Below, one piece after another: positions 1-5,302 of a stretch of 11,782 nt of DNA. The position numbers were made by a program, and so were the translations under genes. Numbering within the stretch: the first letter of the stretch is position 1; every line of letters begins with the position of its first letter. The notes beneath the pieces were generated by a model. It made no database searches. It worked only from the letters and a program-made list of their open reading frames with translations, and was not told the DNA's origin. The DNA is from Dehalococcoidia bacterium (GTDB taxonomy: Bacteria; Chloroflexota; Dehalococcoidia; GIF9; UBA5629), in NCBI GenBank assembly GCA_003484395.1, contig DNCV01000006.1, positions 1 to 11,782 of the forward strand, read 5' to 3'.

Positions 1-78
1 ACCTGGCAACAGGCAAGGGCAGCAGTTGCGCATGCGCTACAAAGAAATAAGCTGATTATATCAAAATATCCAGTTTAA
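1..78 (+). CDS. Possible 3' end of an upstream gene (partial, unidentified)
   Basis: The first reading frame is open from the window edge to a TAA at 76-78 and gives 25 residues ending in NKLIISKYPV. The other two plus-strand frames close earlier, at 48-50 and 53-55, so the frame is not certain. A strong terminator hairpin begins eight bases after this TAA, which supports a plus-strand gene ending here. The fragment is too short to recognise a family. The alternative is that the gene ends at 55 in the second frame. Confidence 0.3.
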   Translation, partial: TWQQARAAVAHALQRNKLIISKYPV

Positions 79-86
79 ACGAGATG

Positions 87-120
87 AAAAAGGCCGCAAC
101 GAAACTGTTGCGGCCTTTTT
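87..120. terminator. Bidirectional intrinsic terminator
   Basis: A perfect 14-bp stem (87-100 paired with 107-120) encloses a six-base loop. The GC-rich core GGCCGCAAC is flanked by five A on the left and a run of six T (116-121) on the right, so it reads as an intrinsic terminator on both strands. It lies between the plus-strand end at the window edge and the minus-strand surface protein gene that stops at 178, and can serve both. Confidence 0.93.
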
Positions 121-177
121 TGCATGTGAAAAATTTATCTGCGTTAAACCTTCCAACTTGTCCACAGACAAAAGCTA

Positions 178-1404
178 TTAACGATAGTATCGTCTATCAT
201 CTCCATAGTAAGGATAGTACTCAATCTCTTTTGGCTTACGCCGGGAAGATACCAGCACAACGATCAAAAAAAGAAAAATAACAACTAAAAAAGCGCCGGC
301 GATTGCGTAGAACCATGCGGTGATGAAGTCTACCTCGATAGGCCATGGATAGTGGTTGCTGCTCGTAACACCCCAGATATTCCAATCGCTTGAAGTTCCA
401 TCGCTGCTGAGCGTTTTAACTCTCCAGTAATAAGTCCCTGGCTCAAGAATTACCGTCAGACTTGTACCGGTAATACCTGAAATAGTAATATCCGGATTTG
501 CTATAAAATTAGGATCTTTTGAAATCTCAACGGTTGAAGTGAGATTGCTCAACCCCGATAACTCCTGCCATGTCAGTGTGTATTCCTTGCTGCCAAACTG
601 CCCCAGTTCTTGACACTTAGCTGTAAAGGCATACGGCCGCGGTGTAATCTTGGTAGGAGCCGACGGCGGCGTTACAGGAGTGATAACCGAGGGCGTTGTC
701 GGCTGAGGATTCGGAACAGCAGGAGTAGTAGGCTCCGGGTTGGGAACACTTGACCCTGTCGAAGCCAGCACAATTAAATGAGCTGCAGATTCATCACTGT
801 AACGTGAGCTGACCGTTCCAAATACATATTCACCAGGATCTGTACCTGCAGGAATTGTAAACTGAGCGCTGAAACTACCAACCGCATTCGTATTATAACT
901 CACATCGGTAGCGCTCTTGTTAAAAACAATCTTGCCGAAATCGTTGGAAGGAAACCCTGACCCCGTAAGCGTGACAACTGCCCCAGGCGCAGCCTGTAAC
1001 GGGGCAACTTTAAGCCCAGCCTTCACTGCAAACGAAGTATCGAACGTTTGCCCCATGGGAATACGGAGAAATCTGACATAGTGATAGCCAAGCTTGGACT
1101 CAGGGATCGTGAATGCGACAGTGATGCTGTGGCTCCCTGACGGCACAGAACCTTGAGCCAGCGTCAGCGTCTGACCGGCAATAAACGATCCGTTATCGCT
1201 CCATAAGACTTGGTAATCGCCGTCAACGTAATCTGCACCACCATTGATATACAATTGGACAATAGTACCGACCTTACCTGCAGACGGTGCCAAACTGACA
1301 CCACAACCAGCGGCTGATCAGCTTCCAGCAGAAACCGGAGAAGGAACCAGCACTGAAGCCAGCCCGAACAATGTAATTAATACGATAATAGAGGATAGTT
1401 TCAT
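178..1404 (-). CDS. Membrane-anchored surface protein with IPT-like and FnIII-like domains, interrupted by an in-frame TGA
   Basis: The full frame starts at ATG 1404 and has 408 codons; codon 29 (1318-1320) is TGA. Upstream of it is a classic signal peptide: Met-Lys, then a hydrophobic run ending PSPVSA. After the TGA the frame stays open to the TAA at 178. Approximate domains: 38-130 and 130-213, two beta-rich IPT/TIG-like modules (LAPSAGKVGT; VTLTGSGFPSNDF); 215-257, a Pro/Thr linker with a tandem VPNPxPTTP unit; 258-350, an FnIII-like domain ending in a YYWRVKTLS strand; 360-385, a transmembrane helix; then 23 cytoplasmic residues, basic first (SSRRKPK) and Tyr-rich at the end. This predicts an outward-facing protein anchored by its C-terminus. 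The function is unknown. An automatic caller would probably start at TTG 1293, losing the signal peptide; no Shine-Dalgarno supports that start. It could be a recent pseudogene, a readthrough or selenocysteine gene, or a sequencing error. Confidence 0.75.
1318..1320 (-). other. In-frame TGA codon just after the signal peptide
   Basis: On the minus strand, codon 29 of the surface protein gene reads TGA, in the context AGC-TGA-TCA-GCC. It lies within a 10-bp perfect palindrome, GCTGATCAGC (1313-1322). Both flanks are clearly coding: an export signal before it and an IPT-like domain after it, in the same frame. The propeller lipoprotein and L25 genes in this window end in TGA, so TGA is a normal stop codon here. 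Confidence 0.9.
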
Positions 1405-1412
1405 GCTATAGT

Positions 1413-1440
1413 TTTATAAGACAATTGCAAGCTTTGTCAA
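1413..1440 (-). promoter_or_regulatory. Sigma-70 promoter of the surface protein gene, near-leaderless
   Basis: On the minus strand a perfect -35 TTGACA (1440-1435) is followed after 16 bp by TATAAA (1418-1413). Only eight bases separate the -10 from the ATG at 1404, so transcription should start within about three bases of the start codon; no Shine-Dalgarno is present. An inverted repeat GACAA-N9-TTGTC (1420-1438) overlaps the -35 and spacer and could be an operator. Confidence 0.7.
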
Positions 1441-1453
1441 ATCTAGCCTTATA

Positions 1454-3655
1454 TTACAGCTTCTGTAGCGGTGCAAGACTGAGAAGAAGACGCTTTGTCC
1501 CCGTACCGGAAAAGTTAATAACAATTTCCTGATCACCACCCGTTCGAGGAATGCAACTGATTACCACACCATCGCCAAAAGTAGCATGGCGGACGATATC
1601 CCCCGGTGTCAGATCAATGGTCACCACAGATTTCGATGGGAAGGAAAGCGCAGCTAATTTTCCATAGAGAGACGTCACCGGTGTAAAATCATCATCCGGA
1701 TATTCCTGATAATCAACGCGTCTTCCCTGTTCACGTAACGTAATTAGTTCGCGAGGTATATCCTCAAGAAAACGCGAAGGCGGATTGGTGCCGCTATTAC
1801 CAAATAAATTTCGGCGGAAAGCACGCAACAAGTATACGTGCTTTTGAGCCCTGGTAATGCCGACATAACACAGTCGACGCTCCTCCTCAATCTCAGCCGG
1901 ATCAAGCATTGCACGCTGGTATGGCAGCAATCCCTCTTCCATACCTACAATGAATACAACAGGAAATTCCAATCCCTTCGCCTGATGTAATGTAGTCAAA
2001 ACAGGAGCTTCAATCCTCTCATCCATCTGATCGATATCCGAAATCAAGCTTATCTTCTCGAGAAACTGTGATAACCCCTCTTCGGGACGAAAAGTATCAT
2101 ATTCCGCAGCGACAGTGCGAAGCTCCATAATATTTTCGTAGCGTTCCTCACCAAGTTCCTCATTGAGAATATAGTCTCGGTATCCCGAACGCACCACTAT
2201 CTCTGCGATAAGTGTGCTCGGCGATACCTCTCTACTCATTACAATTAGATCATTAACCATCGTATAAAATGCTGTGAGCGCCAGCGAAGCTCTCGGCGCA
2301 AGTTCCGGCCCCTTTTTCTCTGCAATCGCCTTCAGCACTTCAAAAAGAGGCATATTCTGCACTGTTGCCCAGGCGGAAAGATCAGTAACAGTGCGCACAC
2401 CGATATTTCTTGCAGGGATATTGATGATGCGCAGCAGGCTCACATTATCGTTTGGATTTTGAATAAGGCGCAGATAAGAAACGATATCCTTGATTTCACG
2501 TCTCTGATAAAATCTGGTACCGCCGACAAGACGATACGGTACACCGTAGCGCATGAATGCCTCTTCGAGAACACGGGACTGAGCATTTATACGGTACATC
2601 ACTGCGCACGCGCTAGGAGGTATCGCCTCTTCTTTGGACAATCGATCGATCTCACTGAGGACAAATTGTGCTTCTTCCGTTTCATCGTAACATTCAACCA
2701 GAGTAATCGGTGCACCATCCTCATTCGTCGTCCAGAGTCTCTTCTCCTTACGCTGTTTGTTAGCTCGAATTACACTTGATGCGACATCCAAAATAACGCG
2801 AGTGGATCGATAGTTCTGTTCCAGCATGATCATCTTCGCATCAGTAAAGTCTTTTTCAAAGCTTAAAATATTGCGGATATCGGCGAAACGCCATGAATAG
2901 ATGGATTGATCTGGATCACCGACAACACATATATTACGGTATTTCCCGGCAAGCTGTTTCACTAGTGTATACTGTGTAACATTGGTATCCTGAAACTCAT
3001 CAACCATGACGTGGACATACCGGGACTGGTACTTCGCCAGAATTCCAGCATGCTCTTTAAATAAAAGGACGACACGCATCAACAGATCGTCAAAATCGAG
3101 CGCATGGCTCCGATGCAACAGATTTTGATACCGCTCATAGACACGCCCGGTGATCTCATCGAAATAGCTCCGCGCCCGACTCTGATACTCTTTTGGAGTC
3201 AGAAGCTGGCTTTTTGCAGCATTGATAGCGGATTGAACCGACTTAGGAACATATTCCTTGGGATCCAGATCGAGATCCTGCAAGCACTGTTTGATGAGGC
3301 TTATCTGGTCATCATCATCGTAGATCACAAAATTGGAGTTTAGTCCTATAGTCTGGCCTTCCTGTCGTAGAATGCGAGCACAGATAGCATGAAAGGTACC
3401 CATCGTTAATGCTTCAGTTGCCTTCTCTCCGAGAAGGACATCAAGCCTCTCTTTCATCTCTCTCGCTGCTTTATTGGTAAAAGTAACAGCCAAAATATTG
3501 TGAGGGCTGATGCCGCATGTTTTAATCAGATAAGCAACGCGATGCGTGATTACTTTCGTTTTGCCGCTGCCAGGGCCGGCAACGATGAGAAGAGGCCCTT
3601 TGACAGTTTCAACGGCTTCACGCTGTGCAGGATTGAGACCGGCGAGAATATCCAT
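1454..3655 (-). CDS. pcrA: ATP-dependent DNA helicase PcrA/UvrD (SF1A)
   Basis: A 3'-5' superfamily 1A DNA helicase acting in nucleotide excision repair, rolling-circle replication and clearing of recombination filaments or stalled polymerase. The 733-residue length suits the family. All motifs are visible in order: Q motif (LNPAQREAV), Walker A AGPGSGKT (residues 26-33), TFTNKAAREM (Ia), VDEFQDTN (II, the DExx acid pair), GDPDQSIYSWR (III), LEQNYRST (IV), TLHQAKGLEF (V) and YVGITRAQ (VI). The C-terminus holds the PcrA-type Tudor-like module (GDIVRHATFGDGVV), which contacts RNA polymerase in Bacillus-type PcrA. I chose ATG 3655 because family members begin at MD-LAGLN-like sequence. A GTG at 3688 would add 11 residues and overlap the upstream gene by 28 bases. 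The start lies five bases after the stop of the lipoprotein gene, so translation is probably coupled. Motif III has Phe where many homologues have Gly (WRFADI). Confidence 0.96.
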   Translation of the reverse strand: MDILAGLNPAQREAVETVKGPLLIVAGPGSGKTKVITHRVAYLIKTCGISPHNILAVTFTNKAAREMKERLDVLLGEKATEALTMGTFHAICARILRQEGQTIGLNSNFVIYDDDDQISLIKQCLQDLDLDPKEYVPKSVQSAINAAKSQLLTPKEYQSRARSYFDEITGRVYERYQNLLHRSHALDFDDLLMRVVLLFKEHAGILAKYQSRYVHVMVDEFQDTNVTQYTLVKQLAGKYRNICVVGDPDQSIYSWRFADIRNILSFEKDFTDAKMIMLEQNYRSTRVILDVASSVIRANKQRKEKRLWTTNEDGAPITLVECYDETEEAQFVLSEIDRLSKEEAIPPSACAVMYRINAQSRVLEEAFMRYGVPYRLVGGTRFYQRREIKDIVSYLRLIQNPNDNVSLLRIINIPARNIGVRTVTDLSAWATVQNMPLFEVLKAIAEKKGPELAPRASLALTAFYTMVNDLIVMSREVSPSTLIAEIVVRSGYRDYILNEELGEERYENIMELRTVAAEYDTFRPEEGLSQFLEKISLISDIDQMDERIEAPVLTTLHQAKGLEFPVVFIVGMEEGLLPYQRAMLDPAEIEEERRLCYVGITRAQKHVYLLRAFRRNLFGNSGTNPPSRFLEDIPRELITLREQGRRVDYQEYPDDDFTPVTSLYGKLAALSFPSKSVVTIDLTPGDIVRHATFGDGVVISCIPRTGGDQEIVINFSGTGTKRLLLSLAPLQKL

Positions 3656-3660
3656 AGTTT

Positions 3661-4017
3661 TTACTGTGCCACCTGATCTTGAGGCCACTGCATCTCAACC
3701 TGCTCGGTTTTCACACCGGTAAAGGAAATGCCCTCGGCGCTCGTTACAACCGTAGCGCCGGAAGGCAGCAGTTTAATTGTCGTTTTTCCATTAGCCTGAC
3801 TTATCCTCACCTGATTTGCCGACACCTTGAGGACAACGTTTACTTTAGATGATGGTAGCCCGGTCAACGGTTTCCCTTCCATAGAAACGGCTCCCATATT
3901 GACTCCCTCGAGATATACCGTAGCGCCGCCTCTGGCTGCATCACAGCCGAAAACAGCGATCAGACCGATGAGAATTGAGAACAGACATATAAAGCGAAAA
4001 TACATCGATTTCATCAT
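3661..4017 (-). CDS. Small predicted lipoprotein upstream of pcrA
   Basis: A 118-residue protein with a lipoprotein signal: a short N-terminus with Lys3 and Arg8, a hydrophobic run at about 9-23, and lipobox V-F-G-C with Cys25 as the acylated residue. The mature part (about 93 residues) is beta-rich and polar, resembling a PEGA-like or small carbohydrate-binding-type sandwich (ATVYLEGVNMGAVSMEGKPL); I do not recognise the family. A perfect AGGAGG (4029-4034, minus strand) lies 11 bases before the first ATG; a second ATG follows at once, so the protein may start at either Met. It is the first gene after a strong promoter and is followed within five bases by pcrA, so it shares an mRNA with the helicase. 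It is probably anchored on the outer face of the cytoplasmic membrane; its role is unknown. Confidence 0.85.
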   Translation of the reverse strand: MMKSMYFRFICLFSILIGLIAVFGCDAARGGATVYLEGVNMGAVSMEGKPLTGLPSSKVNVVLKVSANQVRISQANGKTTIKLLPSGATVVTSAEGISFTGVKTEQVEMQWPQDQVAQ

Positions 4018-4096
4018 TATGCTTTATTCCTCCTGATGATGGTCTCTCAGCATCACAGGCTGCATAGAGGGGCAACCATGCTTCGAGACTGTCTAA

Positions 4097-4125
4097 ATTA
4101 TAGCATTGTGCACTATGTCTATCAA
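4097..4125 (-). promoter_or_regulatory. Strong sigma-70 promoter for the lipoprotein-pcrA operon
   Basis: On the minus strand, -35 TTGATA (4125-4120) and -10 TATAAT (4102-4097) are 17 bp apart, with an extended TG element (TGC before TATAAT). The predicted start near 4090 gives a leader of about 70 bases ending in AGGAGG. This is one of the best promoter matches in the window. Confidence 0.78.
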
Positions 4126-4298
4126 AGAAAGACATCAAAAAAACATGGGGCAAATAATTCGAGAGTTTCTGAAAAAAAGCTAATACTGAACAGAGCTCAT
4201 TAACTATTAAATACGCAGGCGGCGTGCCGCCGTACTACTATAGTAATCATGGTAATAACTATATACTGAACCAATGCACGATCCGTTATAGCTGTAGC

Positions 4299-4327
4299 TT
4301 GTTTTCTTAGCTGACCTGTTCTAAAAT
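4299..4327 (+). promoter_or_regulatory. Putative promoter of the TPR-gyrA operon
   Basis: TTGTTT (4299-4304) and TAAAAT (4322-4327) are separated by 17 bp, giving a leader of about 97 bases to the TPR gene. The -35 lies within an 11-base string, GCTTGTTTTCT, that recurs in the same register in the histidine kinase promoter. A competing TTGACA at 4388 lacks a matching -10. Confidence 0.5.
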
Positions 4328-4430
4328 ATGAAGTTACCATTTACAGAGATATAGCTTTAGAGGTTTTTTCCTGTCAATATTTCCACGTTGACAAGAACGC
4401 CATTGTACTATCACTAACGGGGGACGTTGA

Positions 4431-5279
4431 ATGCCAGATCAACAAGAAGAATTAGCTCGACTTCAACGGCAAATGACAAAACAAGCGATTGACCTTGCCA
4501 TGCAGAATCGGTGGAAAGAGGCGATTGTTATCAACCAAAATATCATTGCGAGTTTGCCAACAGATATCGATGCGTATAACAGACTGGGTAAAGCCTATAT
4601 GGAGTTGGGTGAGCTTAGTAAAGCTAAAGAGGCTTATCACAAAACATTAGAACTTGCTCCAAATAATCCGATTGCCCAAAAAAATATAGATCGGATTGCA
4701 AAGCTCCGCAAAGCACGAGTCGCTTCAGCAAATGAACAAAGCAAGGTATCACCTGATCTGTTTATCGCAGAGGTAGGAAAAGCTGGCATCGTTGGGCTCG
4801 TTAATATAGCTGCCGCTACCGTACTGGCAAAGATGGCTGCAAGAGATCAAGTATATCTGAAAGTATCAGGAACACAACTCTTCGTAGAAAACGCCGCTGG
4901 AGAATATCTGGGGCAGGTCGAGTCGCCCCATGGTTTCAGATTATCGAAGCTGATAGAAAGCGGGAACGAATATACGGCAGCCATTGTCAGTGTGGATGAC
5001 AATAGCGTCAAAGTCATCATCCGTGAAACATACCAGCATCCGGATCAAGTGGGACGCACATCCTTCCCGCCAAAGGCTCCCGCAGAAGGCTTTCATGCCC
5101 ATGTAAGAGATTCGCTGCTCCGTAGCGATAGCGAAGAGGAATACATGGAAGAAATGGAGGAAGTGGAGGAGGGAAGCCTTGATGAGAGCGATATAGTACC
5201 CGAAGGATTCAGCATTTATGAGGAAGGTGTAGGGGGAGACACTGAGACGCTACACGAAGACCTGCTCGAAGAACCATAA
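4431..5279 (+). CDS. TPR protein with uncharacterised C-terminal domain and acidic tail, co-transcribed with gyrA
   Basis: A 282-residue soluble protein with no signal peptide or membrane span. Residues 13-80 form two tetratricopeptide repeats (for example AYNRLGKAYMELGELSKAKE and the ELAPNNP turn), a protein-interaction scaffold. Residues 108-213 form a compact alpha/beta domain with the segments VYLKVSGTQLFVENAAGEYL and IIRETYQHPDQVGRTSFP. It vaguely resembles a HIRAN-like DNA-associated fold, but I cannot assign it. From 233 to the end the chain is very acidic (SEEEYMEEMEEVEEG). The ATG follows a G-rich Shine-Dalgarno (GGGGGA, 4419-4424) at a spacing of six. The stop lies 23 bases before gyrA and no terminator intervenes, so the two genes form an operon. 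A gyrase-related or nucleic-acid role is a guess from context. Confidence 0.9.
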   Translation: MPDQQEELARLQRQMTKQAIDLAMQNRWKEAIVINQNIIASLPTDIDAYNRLGKAYMELGELSKAKEAYHKTLELAPNNPIAQKNIDRIAKLRKARVASANEQSKVSPDLFIAEVGKAGIVGLVNIAAATVLAKMAARDQVYLKVSGTQLFVENAAGEYLGQVESPHGFRLSKLIESGNEYTAAIVSVDDNSVKVIIRETYQHPDQVGRTSFPPKAPAEGFHAHVRDSLLRSDSEEEYMEEMEEVEEGSLDESDIVPEGFSIYEEGVGGDTETLHEDLLEEP

Positions 5280-5302
5280 TCGTAATTTCAAGGATAAAGC
5301 AA

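Larger units (their letters stand above)
4018..4430. other. Divergent intergenic region (413 bp)
   Basis: No convincing gene is present. The region holds the leader and promoter of the minus-strand lipoprotein-pcrA operon (4018-4125) and the plus-strand promoter and leader of the TPR-gyrA operon (from about 4299). Between them is AT-rich sequence with one isolated GC-rich hairpin (GGCGG-CGTG-CCGCC, 4218-4231). Next to it are a palindrome TACTATAGTA (4235-4244) and an inverted repeat TATAGT (4239-4244)/ACTATA (4258-4263). A lone TTGACA at 4388-4393 has no good -10 at normal spacing. Confidence 0.7.

Noticed and set aside
158..166. DnaA-box-like TTGTCCACA, with a second weaker one near 10935
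   Set aside because: Two scattered near-matches without clustering or an AT-rich unwinding region do not make an origin.
84..281. Plus-strand 65-codon open frame
   Set aside because: It starts inside the terminator stem and runs antisense into the surface protein gene; there is no ribosome binding site.
178..1404. Altered genetic code with TGA as a sense codon
   Set aside because: The propeller lipoprotein and L25 genes both end in TGA at the expected family lengths, and Trp is encoded by TGG throughout.
2459..2779. Plus-strand 106-codon open frame
   Set aside because: It is antisense to pcrA, whose helicase motifs are all intact in the other strand; no start signals.
2899..2925. Phe in PcrA motif III where Gly is common
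   Set aside because: All catalytic residues are present and this position varies among lineages; probably a clade-specific substitution.
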